A stretch of DNA of 64,000 nucleotides from Deltaproteobacteria bacterium (GTDB taxonomy: Bacteria > JADJOY01): NCBI GenBank assembly GCA_016713535.1, contig JADJOY010000003.1, forward strand, positions 310,001 to 374,000, given 5' to 3'. Shown here one piece after another: positions 16,545 through 27,705 of the stretch. The translations under genes and the position numbers were made by a program. Positions within the stretch are counted from its first letter, which is position 1, and every line of letters begins with the position of its first letter. Below the pieces are notes generated by a model that did no database searches, was not told the origin of the DNA, and was given only the letters and a program-made list of their open reading frames with translations.

Positions 16545-16636
16545 GAGTGCGGCCCTCCTTGGCCGGATCGCCGAGCGGGCTCGGGCGATGCGTGGGACGG
16601 CGGCGCGCGCGCGAGCCCGCGGCCGCGACCGGCGGG

Positions 16637-17998
16637 TCAAACTGAGCCGGTCGAGCCCACTGCGAGCGCCATCTGCTGCACGGACCGTTCCAGGTCCACC
16701 GACTCGTCGTGCGACTGGCTCAGGAAGGCGTGGATGGCGTCGATGCGCTCGATCGCCTCGTCGACACGTGGATCGCTGCCCTTCACGTAGCCGCCGATGC
16801 GGATCAGGTCCTCGGCGCGCTGGTAGGTCGCGAGCATTCCGCGCAGCTTGCGCGCCAGCGTCAGGTGGGTCGGGCCGACCAGGTCCACGATGGTCCGGCT
16901 CACGCTGGCGAGCACGTCCACGGCGGGGAAGCGCCCCTGGCCCGCGATCTCGCGGCTCAGCACCACGTGGCCGTCGAGGATCGAGCGCACGGTGTCGGCG
17001 ATCGGGTCGTTCAGGTCGTCGCCGTCCACCAGCACCGTGTATAGGCCGGTGATCGAGCCCTCGCCGCGTACGCTGCCGGCGCGCTCGAGCATCTGCGGGA
17101 TCATCGCGAAAACCGACGGTGTGTAGCCGCGCGCAGCCGGTGGTTCGCCCGCCGCCATGCCGATCTCGCGCTGCGCGGCGGCGAGGCGCGTGACCGAGTC
17201 CATGAGCAGCAGCACGTCGGCCCCACGGCGCCGGAAGTACTCGGCGATCGCGGTCGCGGCGAAGGCACCGCGGCGGCGCACCAGCGGCGACTCGTCGGAG
17301 GTGGCGGCGACCACCACCGAGCGAGCCAGGCCGTCGGGGCCGAGGATCTTCTCGACGAACTCACCGACCTCGCGGCCGCGCTCGCCGATCAGCGCGATCA
17401 CGTTGACGTCGGCCCGTGCGTGGTGGGCGATCATGCCGAGCAGCGTGCTCTTGCCCACCCCCGAGCCCGCGAAGATGCCCATGCGCTGGCCCCGCCCGCA
17501 GGTGGTGAGGGCGTTGAGCGAGCGCACGCCGAGGTCGAGCGGCTCGTGGATCCGCGAGCGCCGCATCGGGTTGAGCGGTTCGGGGTTGAGCGCCGCCTCG
17601 TCGGGCAGGGTGAGCGGCGGCCCGTCGTCCATGGGGCGGCCGAGGGCGTCGATCACGCGACCGAGGAGCGCCGGGCCGACCGCCACGCCGATCGCGCGCC
17701 GCTCCACACAGATGCGGCTGCCGAGCCCGACACCCATGAGGCTGCCGAGCGGCATGAGCAGGGCGTGGTCGTCGCGGAAGCCGACCACCTCGGCGAAGAC
17801 GTCGGGGCCGCCTTGCTCGGGCAGGATCCTGCACAGGCTGCCGACGGTGCTGCCGGGTGCCCGTCCCTCGACGATCAGCCCCACGATGCGAGTGACGTGC
17901 CCCATGGGGCGCAGCGGCTCGATCTCGCCGACTCGCTTCAAGTAGCGGTCGAGACGCAGCGACACCGACCCGAAGGTGCTGAGACCGGTCGGCGTCAC
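16637..17998 (-). CDS. fliI: flagellum-specific ATP synthase FliI
   Basis: A 453-residue hexameric ATPase that energises flagellar export. Walker A GSGVGKST is at 178-185, Walker B is LLLMDS, and the GERGREVGEF catalytic-Glu segment and EPPAARGYTPSVF loop are those of FliI/SctN rather than F1-beta. The GTG start at 17998 overlaps the fliH stop (GTGA), so the ATPase and its regulator are translationally coupled. A 92-nt gap separates it from fliJ. Confidence 0.97.
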   Translation of the reverse strand: MTPTGLSTFGSVSLRLDRYLKRVGEIEPLRPMGHVTRIVGLIVEGRAPGSTVGSLCRILPEQGGPDVFAEVVGFRDDHALLMPLGSLMGVGLGSRICVERRAIGVAVGPALLGRVIDALGRPMDDGPPLTLPDEAALNPEPLNPMRRSRIHEPLDLGVRSLNALTTCGRGQRMGIFAGSGVGKSTLLGMIAHHARADVNVIALIGERGREVGEFVEKILGPDGLARSVVVAATSDESPLVRRRGAFAATAIAEYFRRRGADVLLLMDSVTRLAAAQREIGMAAGEPPAARGYTPSVFAMIPQMLERAGSVRGEGSITGLYTVLVDGDDLNDPIADTVRSILDGHVVLSREIAGQGRFPAVDVLASVSRTIVDLVGPTHLTLARKLRGMLATYQRAEDLIRIGGYVKGSDPRVDEAIERIDAIHAFLSQSHDESVDLERSVQQMALAVGSTGSV

Positions 17999-18750
17999 GG
18001 CTCACCCGGGCTGGCCGAGGGATCGTCCTGGGCGAGCTCGATGCGCCACGGCGTGTCGAGGACGGCGGCGGCGTCCTCGCGCTCGCGGCGCTCGCCGCCT
18101 TGCGGCAGCTCGAGCCGGCGCGCGATCTCCTGGAGCTGGAGCGACAGGTCGGCGGTGACGTCGGCGCTCGGCGTGAGGACGCGGAAGCCGTCCTCGGGAA
18201 GCGTCGAGTCGGGGCGAAGCTGGACGTGGGTGAGCTCGAGCAGCGCGTCGTACGCGGCGCGCCCGTCGCGCTCGATCCAGTGCAGCACGTTGGGGTGGAG
18301 ATGGACCTCGACCGTCTCGTGGGCCTCGATCAGCTCGATGGCGTGGCGCACCATGTCGAGGATCGACTCGCGGCGCACCGTCAGCTCGCGGCGCAGCACC
18401 GCCTCGGCGATCGCCATCACCAGCTCCACCGCCTGGCTCTCGGCGCGTCGCAGCAGCCGCATGGCGAGGCCGTCGAGGTCGTTGAGCAGCGCGTTGAGGG
18501 CGGCGAGCTTGCCGCGCGTCTCGTCACGGCCGAGCCCGAGGCCGATCTCGCGCCCGGCGCGATAGCCCTCCTCGTAGGCGCGCCGGATCGCCTCCTCGTC
18601 GAAGGTGGGCGCCGGTGGCGGCGGTGGCTCGGACTGCGCCAGCGATTCGCCCGCGAGCGTGCCGATCGGCCGGTAGCGGAACGCGTCGATCGTCCGCCCA
18701 GGGGCGAGGCCCTTGAGGATGCGGCTGTTCGTGTCGGTGGGGAGGGCCAT
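17995..18750 (-). CDS. fliH: flagellar assembly protein FliH
   Basis: A 251-residue export-ATPase regulator that holds FliI at the C-ring. Residues 53-85 contain the spaced Gly pattern AYEEGYRAGREIGLGLG typical of FliH/YscL, and the C-terminal half (about 100-215) is the conserved FliH domain ending in VTADLSLQLQEI. An N-terminal region (1-50) carries a Pro run. It overlaps fliI by 4 nt and follows fliG by 30 nt. Confidence 0.92.
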   Translation of the reverse strand: MALPTDTNSRILKGLAPGRTIDAFRYRPIGTLAGESLAQSEPPPPPAPTFDEEAIRRAYEEGYRAGREIGLGLGRDETRGKLAALNALLNDLDGLAMRLLRRAESQAVELVMAIAEAVLRRELTVRRESILDMVRHAIELIEAHETVEVHLHPNVLHWIERDGRAAYDALLELTHVQLRPDSTLPEDGFRVLTPSADVTADLSLQLQEIARRLELPQGGERREREDAAAVLDTPWRIELAQDDPSASPGEP

Positions 18751-18780
18751 CGGTTCCTCGGCGAGCGCTCGTCGATCGGG

Positions 18781-19854
18781 TCACACCAGCACGTCGCCCG
18801 AGTCGCCGCGGGTCGGCATGGTGATCTGACCGCCCGACTCGAGCTTGCGGACGATCTCCACCACCTCGCGCTGTGCCTTCTCCACCTCGCTCAGCCGCAT
18901 CGGTCCGAGCGCGTCGAGGTCTTCCTGGAGCATTCCCGCGGCGCGCTTCGAGATGTTGGCGAAGATCTTGTCCTTGAGCTCGGGGCTAACGGTCTTCATC
19001 GCCAGCACCAGCAGGTTGCGCGGCACGTCCTTGACGATGAGCTGGAGGTCGCGGTCGGAGAGCTGCACCAGGTCGTCGAACACGAACATCAGCTCGCGGA
19101 TCCGCTCGACCATCTCGGGCTCGCGCTTCTCGATGTTGTCGAGGAGCGTGGTGCCGGCGGTGCGGTCCATGCGGTTCAGGACCTCGGCCACCGACTCGAC
19201 GCCGCCGAGCTGGGTGGTGGTCGCCGAGGAGGCTTGCTCCTGGAACTCGGCGCCGAGGATCTCGCTCACCTCGAGGAGGGTGCTCGGGTCCACCTGCTCG
19301 AGCCGCGACATGCGGATCAGCACCTCGGCGCGCAGGTCGTCGGGCATGCCGCTCAGCACCTGGGCCGAGATCTCGGGGCTCAGGTGCGCGAGCACCACTG
19401 CGGTGATCTGCGGGTGCTCGTTGGCGAAGAACTGGCTGAGCGTGGCGGGGAACAGCTCGCCGAGCTTCTGCAGCCCGCCGCCCGAGCCGTTCGCGACCTC
19501 GCCCTGCAGCGCGAGGACCGTCTGCTCCTTGAGCACGTTGCGCAACCGCTCGGCGTCGAGCTTCCCTTCCAGCGTGCTCAGGCTGAGCACGGTGTCGTTG
19601 GTGCGCACGACGCCTCCGGTGAGCCGGCTGTGGAACTCCTGGACGAGCTCGTCGGGCGTGGGCCCGCCTTGCCTCTGCAGGCGGTCGGCGCCGGCGAGGA
19701 TCCGCGCGATGGTGCGGTCGGGGAGGTGGGCGAGGACCTCGGGGACGAGGTCCTCGTCGAGGATCTGGAGGATGCCGGCGGCCTTGATCGCACCCAGCAG
19801 GGTGTTGGCGCGAGGAGTGTCCTCGCGTGCCGCGCTCCTCGATCCGACGCTCAT
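18781..19854 (-). CDS. fliG: flagellar motor switch protein FliG
   Basis: A 357-residue C-ring protein that couples stator force to rotor rotation. It has the middle-domain EHPQ motif (NEHPQITAVVLAHL, about 142-155), the DNIEKREPEMVERIRELMF linker, and the torque helix region FDDLVQLSDRDLQLIVKDV with charged residues at the expected spacing. The N-terminal FliF-binding part begins after a 20-residue disordered extension. It starts 3 nt after the fliF stop. Confidence 0.97.
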   Translation of the reverse strand: MSVGSRSAAREDTPRANTLLGAIKAAGILQILDEDLVPEVLAHLPDRTIARILAGADRLQRQGGPTPDELVQEFHSRLTGGVVRTNDTVLSLSTLEGKLDAERLRNVLKEQTVLALQGEVANGSGGGLQKLGELFPATLSQFFANEHPQITAVVLAHLSPEISAQVLSGMPDDLRAEVLIRMSRLEQVDPSTLLEVSEILGAEFQEQASSATTTQLGGVESVAEVLNRMDRTAGTTLLDNIEKREPEMVERIRELMFVFDDLVQLSDRDLQLIVKDVPRNLLVLAMKTVSPELKDKIFANISKRAAGMLQEDLDALGPMRLSEVEKAQREVVEIVRKLESGGQITMPTRGDSGDVLV

Positions 19855-19857
19855 CGC

Positions 19858-21459
19858 TCAGTCCTCCTGGATGAGCGTCTGGATCAGCATCGCGACGCGC
19901 TTGGGGTCCTGGCGCGCGGCGGCCTCGATCTCGCCGCGCATGCGGGTGGTGACCGGCATCGGATCGGCGGGGAGCGCGTGCTCGGCGAGCGCTGCCGCCG
20001 CGTTCTCGGCGAGCGAGCCACCCCCGGCGGCGCCGACCTCGACCCGGGTCGAGAACGCCGAGCGCACCGGCGCGGGGATCGAGCGCAAGAGCGGCCTGAG
20101 CACCGTGAAGTAGAGCAGCGCGATGCCGAGCGCCGGCGCGGCGGCACGCATCAGCGCCAGCCCCGTCGCCATCCAGTCGCGACCGGCGGCCTCGGCCTTG
20201 AGCACGTCGGGCACCTCGAAGCGCACGTTCTCGATGCGTACCGAGTCGCCGCGCTTCTCGTTGAAGCTCACCGCCTCGCGCACCAGCGCCTCGATGCGCG
20301 CGAGCTCGTCGGCCGCGATCGGCGTGTAGTCGCCGGGCTGGCCGTCCTTGCCCTCGCCGTACTTGCCGTCGACCAGCACCGCGGCGGTGACCCGCTTCAC
20401 GGCTCCACCAAGCTCGACCGAGCGCTTCTCGACCTTGCTGATCTCGTAGTTGACCGTCGATTGCTGGCTCTGGCGGCCGGACGGCGGCATGGCCGGCGCG
20501 CCCTGGCCGCCGGGGACGTTCGCCGTCACGCTCGCGGTGCCGGGTGCCGCCGACGTCTGCGACGCCTTCTCCTCGGAGCGGGTCTCGCTGCGGATCGCGG
20601 TGGTGTCGGGGTCGAAGCGGGTCTCGGTGGTCTCGCGGCGAGTGGTGTCGAGCTCGACTCCCACCCGCGCAACCACGTGTCCCGCGCCCACGATCGGCAC
20701 CACCAGCGACTCGATGCGACGCTCGAGGTCGGCCTCGAAGGCGCGCCGTCCGTCGGCGAGGTTCGAGCCCGCTTCGGCACCGTCGCCGCGTCCCGCGCTG
20801 GGCGTGAGCAGCGTGCCGTGCTGGTCGATGACGGTGACCTGGCCGGGCTCGAGGCCGCGCACTGCGCTCGACACCAGGTGCACGATGCCGCGCACCTGCG
20901 CCGGCGTGAGGCCGCGGCCGGGGTGGATCCTGAGCACCACCGAGGCCGTCGCCGGCGAGTCCTCGCTGCGGAACATCTCGTGGGCGGCCAGCACCAGGTG
21001 CACGCGCACCGCCTCGACCGAGTCGAGGCCGCGGATGGTGCGCGCGAGCTCACCCTCGAGGGCGCGCTGCATCGCGACCTTCTGGTCGAACTCGGTCGCG
21101 CCGAAGTTCGCCGACTCGAAGATCTCGAAGCCCGGGCCACCCTGGCGTGGCAGACCCTCGGAGGCGAGGCGCATCCGCACCTTCTCGATCTGCTCGCTCG
21201 GCACCTCGATGGTGCCGGTGCGGTCGTCCTGGCGGAACGCCACGCCGTCCTTGCCGAGCACCTGCTGGATCTCGCGCAGGTCGCCGGCGGCGAGGTCGCG
21301 ATAGAGCGGCGCGTAGGCGATGGCGGTGGGCGAGATCGCGAAGTAGGCCGTGGCCACGAAGCCGGCCGCGAGCACCGTCGCCACGACGATGCGCTGCTGC
21401 GGCGTGAGCGTCTGCCACAGGCTCTTGGCGCGCGCGATCCAGGGTTCGAAGGTGGCCAT
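19858..21459 (-). CDS. fliF: flagellar MS-ring protein FliF
   Basis: A 533-residue MS-ring subunit. There is one membrane helix at about 24-45 (VVATVLAAGFVATAYFAI), periplasmic ring-building domains including the DxVRVHLVLA region, and a second helix at about 437-458. A cytoplasmic C-tail ends near ARQDPKRVAMLIQTLIQ, which binds FliG. A 155-nt non-coding gap with a GC hairpin separates it from fliE. Confidence 0.96.
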   Translation of the reverse strand: MATFEPWIARAKSLWQTLTPQQRIVVATVLAAGFVATAYFAISPTAIAYAPLYRDLAAGDLREIQQVLGKDGVAFRQDDRTGTIEVPSEQIEKVRMRLASEGLPRQGGPGFEIFESANFGATEFDQKVAMQRALEGELARTIRGLDSVEAVRVHLVLAAHEMFRSEDSPATASVVLRIHPGRGLTPAQVRGIVHLVSSAVRGLEPGQVTVIDQHGTLLTPSAGRGDGAEAGSNLADGRRAFEADLERRIESLVVPIVGAGHVVARVGVELDTTRRETTETRFDPDTTAIRSETRSEEKASQTSAAPGTASVTANVPGGQGAPAMPPSGRQSQQSTVNYEISKVEKRSVELGGAVKRVTAAVLVDGKYGEGKDGQPGDYTPIAADELARIEALVREAVSFNEKRGDSVRIENVRFEVPDVLKAEAAGRDWMATGLALMRAAAPALGIALLYFTVLRPLLRSIPAPVRSAFSTRVEVGAAGGGSLAENAAAALAEHALPADPMPVTTRMRGEIEAAARQDPKRVAMLIQTLIQED

Positions 21460-21614
21460 GGGGTGGCTCGGTGGTCAGCGACGGTTGCAGGGGATCGGGT
21501 GGGTGAGCGCTGGGGTTCGAGTCCGGGTCGGGTGGCGCGTGGCGCGGCTTTCAGCGATGGATGAGTTGGTTCGCGCGGCCCCCGCGGGCCCGGGCTCGAA
21601 TCTCGGCGTTCTCC

Positions 21615-21923
21615 TCACACCGGCATGCGCATGATGTCCTGGTAGGCCTCGACGATCTTTCCTCGCACCTTCATCATCAGCTCGAACGAGAGCGACGCCT
21701 TCTCGAGCGCGACGACCGCCTCCTGGAGGCCCTCGCCGTTGCCGAGGGCGAACGACTTCACCGCCTGATCGGCCTCCTTCTGCATGTGCTCCACCTCGCC
21801 GAGCTTGTCGGCGAGGACCTGGCCGAAGCCGCCGCCAGGCGCTTCGCGCAGCGGCGAGGGCGCCAGCTCGTCGCGGCCGACGAGGGGGATGTCGCGCAGT
21901 CCGGTGATCTTGGTGTCGACCAT
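21615..21923 (-). CDS. fliE: flagellar hook-basal body protein FliE
   Basis: A 102-residue rod protein that joins the MS ring to the proximal rod. The C-terminal half FALGNGEGLQEAVVALEKA followed by SLSFELMMKVRGKIVEAYQ is the FliE signature. Gene order flgB-flgC-fliE-fliF is the classic one; fliE starts 28 nt after flgC. Confidence 0.95.
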   Translation of the reverse strand: MVDTKITGLRDIPLVGRDELAPSPLREAPGGGFGQVLADKLGEVEHMQKEADQAVKSFALGNGEGLQEAVVALEKASLSFELMMKVRGKIVEAYQDIMRMPV

Positions 21924-21951
21924 CGTTCGTCCTCGGCGCGCGCGAGCGCGC

Positions 21952-22395
21952 TCAGCGCAAGAGCTCCACGGTCCGCTGGATCAGGCCGCGTGCCGTCTCG
22001 GCGGCGGTGGAGTTCGCCTCGTAAGCGCGGCTCGCCATCATCAGGTCGACCAGCTCGGTCATCGGCTCGACGTTCGGGTAGGCGACGTCCCCGTTGGCGT
22101 TCGCATCGGGATGGCCGGGGTCGTGGACCACTTTGAGCGGGCCTGGATCGTCGATCACCCCCACGGCCTGGGCTCCTTGCACGTCCGCGGCCGCGTCGAG
22201 CGCGTTCGAGAAGCGCGCGGCGCGCGGTCCCATCGGCGTGGCCTCGACCTGCACCAGCTTGCGGCGGTACGGCCCGCCGGCGGCGGTGCGGGTGGTCTCG
22301 GCGTTGGCGAGGTTGCTGGTCGCGACCGACACGCGCGTCCGCTCGACCGCCATGCCGCTCGCGGCGATGTCCAGGGTTCCGAAGAGTCCGGCCAT
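21952..22395 (-). CDS. flgC: flagellar basal-body rod protein FlgC
   Basis: A 147-residue proximal rod protein. N-terminus LDIAASGMAVERTRVSVATS followed by NLANAETT, and C-terminus NVEPMTELVDLMMASRAYEA with N-STAAE, are the paired FlgC signatures. It starts 2 nt after flgB and is co-translated with it. Confidence 0.96.
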   Translation of the reverse strand: MAGLFGTLDIAASGMAVERTRVSVATSNLANAETTRTAAGGPYRRKLVQVEATPMGPRAARFSNALDAAADVQGAQAVGVIDDPGPLKVVHDPGHPDANANGDVAYPNVEPMTELVDLMMASRAYEANSTAAETARGLIQRTVELLR

Positions 22396-22397
22396 GG

Positions 22398-22787
22398 TCA
22401 GGCTCCGTTGAGCGCGTCGTGGATGAGCTGGAACTTGCGCTTGAGGATGCGCAGGTACGCCGCCGCTTCGGCCGCGTTGGTCGACATCTTCCCGAGCTCT
22501 GCGTCGAGCGACACCGTGTTGCCGTCGGGACCGGCGGTGGCGTCGGGACGCGTGACCGGGTCGAGGGCGCCCGGTCCCAGGCCCTGGGGCGCGCCGATGT
22601 GGTTCGGGTCGGTGTGCGCCATCGGCCCGAGCGCGGCGCTCGCCTGCTTCAGCTCGACGGCGAAGCGCGCGTCCTTCGCCTGGTAGCCGGGCGTATGGGC
22701 GTTGGCGACGTTCGACGCGAGCAATTCGTTTCGCGCGCTGCGCAGCCGAGACATCTCGTCGAGGAGCTGGATGGTGGGATCGAACAT
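22398..22787 (-). CDS. flgB: flagellar basal-body rod protein FlgB
   Basis: A 129-residue proximal rod protein with the motif NELLASNVANAHTPGYQAKD (about 19-38) and the C-terminal helix NAAEAAAYLRILKRKFQLI. It lies 34 nt after the end of fleR, so the activator and the first structural gene are adjacent; no separate promoter is evident in the 34-nt gap. Confidence 0.95.
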   Translation of the reverse strand: MFDPTIQLLDEMSRLRSARNELLASNVANAHTPGYQAKDARFAVELKQASAALGPMAHTDPNHIGAPQGLGPGALDPVTRPDATAGPDGNTVSLDAELGKMSTNAAEAAAYLRILKRKFQLIHDALNGA

Positions 22788-22821
22788 GGTGGCCTCGCCG
22801 ATGACCGTTACGCGTCGTCCG

Positions 22822-24215
<1,394 letters not shown>

Positions 24216-24232
24216 GGTCGTATCTCCTCGGG

Positions 24233-25621
24233 TCAGGCGTCGATCAGGTCCGCGGGATGCGGGGTGAGAGCGGCGTGGGCGCGCTCGCTGGATGCGGATG
24301 CGACGGGTAGCCAGATCGTCACGCACGTGCCGCGGCCGGGCTCGCTCGTGATCTCCAGCGTCCCGCCGTGCGCCTCGACGACGTTGTGCGCGAGGGTGAG
24401 CCCGAGCCCGGTGCCGCGCGCGCGGCCGGTGACGAACGGGTCGAAGATGCGCTCGAGCTGCGCGGGCGGGATGCCGTTGCCCGAGTCCTCGACCGTGATG
24501 CGCACGAACGAGCCCTCGTGGTCGGCTGCGCTCGCGGGCGCCGCCGTCAGCGCCAGCGAGCCACCGCCCGGCATCGCCTGGACGGCGTTGGTGATCAGGT
24601 TGATGAGCACCTGGTCGATCAGGTCGGGATCGACCGACGCGGTGAGGTCGATCGGTGCGACCGAAACCCGGAAGTCGACCGCGCCCTGGATCTGGTTCTT
24701 GGGCACCGCCAGGAGTGCGCGCTCGAGGACCTCGCGCAGCGACACGTCTCGTGGCTCGATCCGTCCCGAGCCGAGGAAGTGGAGCAGGTTCGAGAGGGTG
24801 CGCTCGAGCCGCTTCAGGCTCGCGCGGATGTCCTGGACGATCTCGCCGTGAACCGGGTCGTCGCCGAGGCCCTCGGCCAGCAGCGAGGTGAGCAGCTCGA
24901 GGCTCGTCACCGGACTGCGGATCTGGTGGACGATCTGACCCGAGGCGGTGCCGACCGCGGCCAGGCGCTCGCGGCGGCGCAACTCGCTCTCGAGCTTGCG
25001 GAGCCGGGTCTCGTCGTGGAGGACCACCACGTAGCGCGCGTCCGGCGAGGCGTCGGTGCGGCGCGTGATGACGAGCCGCGCCTCGGTCCGCCCGGTCGGG
25101 CCGAGCGGTCCCTCGGCGACCACCGTGCCGCTCTTCCCGGCGAGGAGCTGCTCGAGGGTTTCGCGGCGAGGGCGGCGCGGCGCGTGGGCGTCGTCGACCA
25201 CCCGCAGCGTGCCCGGCAGCAGCGTCTCGAGGGCGGCGCCGTCGAGCGCGCCGTGCTCGAGGAGCTCGCGAGCCGCGCGATTCGCGAGCGTGACCTTGCG
25301 GTCCGCGTCGGCGACCAGCAGCCCGGCGCCGAGCGTCTCGACCACGGTGTGCAGGTGCAGGCGCACCTCGCGCTCGGCGGCGAGGGTTCGCGCCAGCTCG
25401 CGGTTGCGCGCCTCGAGGCGCTGCTCGAGGTCGCGCAGGCTCTCGGTGAGCGTCACGTAGCGTCCGCCGAGCAGCTCGGCGGTCTCGTGGAAGGCCTCGA
25501 ACGCGCTCTCGAGCCGGGCGACCTGCGGTCCCTCCGAGGTCGGGTCGTCGGAAACGCTCGCCGCCAGCGACGAGAGCAGCGCCCGTGGGTCGTGAAGTCC
25601 GAACGAATCGAGGTTGGTCAT
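24233..25621 (-). CDS. fleS: flagellar sensor histidine kinase FleS-like
   Basis: A 462-residue cytoplasmic kinase without membrane segments. It has an N-terminal helical region, a PAS domain (about 85-200), a HisKA domain with phospho-acceptor His232 in [10 protein letters not shown], the N box [11 protein letters not shown]1 VEDSGNG and G2 GTGLGL. This architecture, next to a sigma-54 response regulator and flgB, is that of FleS/FlrB, the partner of FleR/FlrC in polar flagellates. The ATG at 25621 overlaps the upstream stop (ATGA), so it is translationally coupled to the secreted repeat protein gene. Confidence 0.88.
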   Translation of the reverse strand: MTNLDSFGLHDPRALLSSLAASVSDDPTSEGPQVARLESAFEAFHETAELLGGRYVTLTESLRDLEQRLEARNRELARTLAAEREVRLHLHTVVETLGAGLLVADADRKVTLANRAARELLEHGALDGAALETLLPGTLRVVDDAHAPRRPRRETLEQLLAGKSGTVVAEGPLGPTGRTEARLVITRRTDASPDARYVVVLHDETRLRKLESELRRRERLAAVGTASGQIVHQIRSPVTSLELLTSLLAEGLGDDPVHGEIVQDIRASLKRLERTLSNLLHFLGSGRIEPRDVSLREVLERALLAVPKNQIQGAVDFRVSVAPIDLTASVDPDLIDQVLINLITNAVQAMPGGGSLALTAAPASAADHEGSFVRITVEDSGNGIPPAQLERIFDPFVTGRARGTGLGLTLAHNVVEAHGGTLEITSEPGRGTCVTIWLPVASASSERAHAALTPHPADLIDA

Positions 25622-27705
25622 GGCAGGATCCGGGCCCGGGCGAGCTCGCGGACGAGCGCGCGGTCGGCTTCACGGCTGCGGGCCCACGCCGCCCACACGC
25701 CCGTGCTCGTGGGCGCGACGCGGATCGGCTCGACGTCGTTGGTTTCCGGGAAGCGGTCGGTGGCGAGGAGCGCGATGCCGAGCGCCTCGCCGCCGAGTGC
25801 GCCGTCCGGCGTGGTGCTCGCCGCCAGCGCCACGGCGCGTTGCTCGGCGCCGCAGCGCCGCGCGAGCTCCGCGAGGGCCAGCTCCGCGCCGACCGGCCGC
25901 TCGTCGCCGAGGGCGGCGAGGTGGGCGCGAGCGGCGCCACAGTCGTCGCGGTCGAGCGCTTTCTCGGCCGCCGCGACCGCGAGGTCCGGGTCCCGAGCGA
26001 GCGAGGCGAGCAAGTTGGCGGCGCAGCCCTGCTCGGGCATCGGGCTGGGGCGCCATGCGGCGAGGACGTCGAACGTCGCTTCATCGACGTCGGCGCCGAG
26101 GGCGGCACGCGCGGCATCGGTGTCGCCGCGGCGCAGCGCGATCGCCGCGAGGCTCGCGTCGATGCGCTGCGCGCACGCGCGCTCGGTTCCGGGCAGGCGG
26201 GCACGCGTGCGGCGATAGAGCGCCTCGGCCTCGCGGTCGAGGCCCAGGCTCTCGAGCGCCCAGCCGGCGAGCATCCACAGCCGGGGGCCGGCGCCGCTGG
26301 TGCCGAGGCTCGCGGTCGCGCGCCACCACGCGCGCCAGCGCGAGGGGTCGTCGTCGTGGGCGAGCTCGGCGGCGAGCGCCTCGAGGGCGAGGTCGATGCC
26401 GTATCCGGCGGCGGCGGCGAGCCTCGACTCCGCGTGCAGGTCGCGGAAGCTCGCGAACGCGTCGCGTGCTGCCGCGGCGCCGCCGGCCTTGAGGGTCAGC
26501 CACGCGGCCTTGAACGTAGCCTCCTCGGTCACCCGCGGGTCGTGGGCGGTGCGCGCCAGCGCGCGGTAGTCGTCGGCGAGCGTGGTCAGGTCGGTGCTCG
26601 AGCGGCTGCCGGTGGCGAAGGCCTGGCGGGTGTCGAGGCGGCGCAGGTCCGCCGCCGCGCTGTTGCCGGCGCCACCCAGTTCGGTGCGTGCCGCGCCGAT
26701 CTGGCCGTCGGCGAGCTCGATGGTGGCGATGCGCAAGGTGAGCCAGCTCGTGAGGGTCTCGCCGCGAGCGGCGCGTAGCGCCTCGCTGCGGGCTTCCCTG
26801 AGCGCGCGGAGCGCCAGCGAGCTGTCGCCGTCGAGGCGCGACGCCTCGGCGAGACGGATCGCCACCAGCGGTGGCATCGTGGGGCTCGGTGCCTTGCGTG
26901 CGGCCTCGCGGTAGCGGTCGGCGGCATGGCGGATCTCACCGCGCGCGAGCTCCAGGTCGCCGAGCGCCGCGATCGCGAGCGCCTGGTCGGGGGCCGGTAG
27001 CGTCGCGATGTCCTCTCCGCCGAGGAGCTTCTCGGCGTCGCCCTTGCGCGCCAGCGTGACCAGTAAGAGGCCCTGCGCGAGGTGCGCGTGGGCCCTCTGG
27101 AACGCGTCTTCGCACGGCGCGCCGCGGTAGGCCGCGAGGGAGTCGCTCACGAGCGCGGCCCGCGCCGTGGCGCGGCCCGCCACCAGCGCCAGCGCGCAGT
27201 CGAGATCGGTGTCGGCGCTGGTGAGGAAGAGACGCGCCTGCGAGGCGCTACGCGCGAGGTCGTAGGCGTCGCGCTCTGCGCTCTTGGCGTCGGCGGAGGC
27301 GAGCGCGAGGCGGGCGCGTCCGGCGAGGGTCGCGACGAGCGCGCGCGGCATCGGCTCGGCGGTGTGGGCGAGGAGGCCCGCGAAGCCGGTGAGGGGCGCG
27401 TGCGGCCGAGCGTCGCGCGCCTGCTCGCGGGCTGCGGCGAGCGGCTCGGCGAGCGTGGGCACGATCGTGGCCAGGTGGCTGGCGATGCGGTCGTCGAGCC
27501 CCGGCGGCTCGGTGGCGGCGCTCGGGTCGATGCCCGGCGCCGCCCCCCACAGCAGCGGACGCCAGGCCGGGTCGACCGCCACGTCGACGGTGCGCTCGGC
27601 GCCTGCCGGGCTCGCCCCTCCGGCGGTCGCGCGCGTCGGGCTGGCGAGGGGTAGCGTCGCGAGCGCAGTCATGGCGAGCCCCACGAGTCGGACCGGGCGT
27701 GTCAC
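25618..27705 (-). CDS. secreted helical-repeat (TPR-like) protein between fleQ and fleS
   Basis: A 695-residue protein of unknown function. The N-terminus VTRPVRLVGLAMTALATLPL followed by ASPTRATA looks like a signal peptide, with cleavage around residue 28. The rest is Ala/Leu/Arg-rich alpha-helical repeat with several TPR-like units (for example ALGDLELARGEIRHAADRYR near 260-280). Cys residues occur in the last third (for example C-A-Q-R, EQGCAANLL, DDCGAAR, ARRCGAE), consistent with a periplasmic location. GTGA overlap with fleQ and ATGA overlap with fleS make it the middle gene of a coupled regulator set. No flagellar protein I know fits it. A role in sensing or stabilising the basal body from the periplasm is only a guess. 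Confidence 0.75.
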   Translation of the reverse strand: MTRPVRLVGLAMTALATLPLASPTRATAGGASPAGAERTVDVAVDPAWRPLLWGAAPGIDPSAATEPPGLDDRIASHLATIVPTLAEPLAAAREQARDARPHAPLTGFAGLLAHTAEPMPRALVATLAGRARLALASADAKSAERDAYDLARSASQARLFLTSADTDLDCALALVAGRATARAALVSDSLAAYRGAPCEDAFQRAHAHLAQGLLLVTLARKGDAEKLLGGEDIATLPAPDQALAIAALGDLELARGEIRHAADRYREAARKAPSPTMPPLVAIRLAEASRLDGDSSLALRALREARSEALRAARGETLTSWLTLRIATIELADGQIGAARTELGGAGNSAAADLRRLDTRQAFATGSRSSTDLTTLADDYRALARTAHDPRVTEEATFKAAWLTLKAGGAAAARDAFASFRDLHAESRLAAAAGYGIDLALEALAAELAHDDDPSRWRAWWRATASLGTSGAGPRLWMLAGWALESLGLDREAEALYRRTRARLPGTERACAQRIDASLAAIALRRGDTDAARAALGADVDEATFDVLAAWRPSPMPEQGCAANLLASLARDPDLAVAAAEKALDRDDCGAARAHLAALGDERPVGAELALAELARRCGAEQRAVALAASTTPDGALGGEALGIALLATDRFPETNDVEPIRVAPTSTGVWAAWARSREADRALVRELARARILP

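Noticed and set aside
18100-21564. Very long open plus-strand frame opposite fliF-fliH (over 1,100 codons)
   Set aside because: Shadow of high-GC coding DNA: it mirrors the third-position bias of the minus-strand flagellar genes, is rich in Arg/His/Leu and Ala, has no domain-like pattern and no ribosome site.
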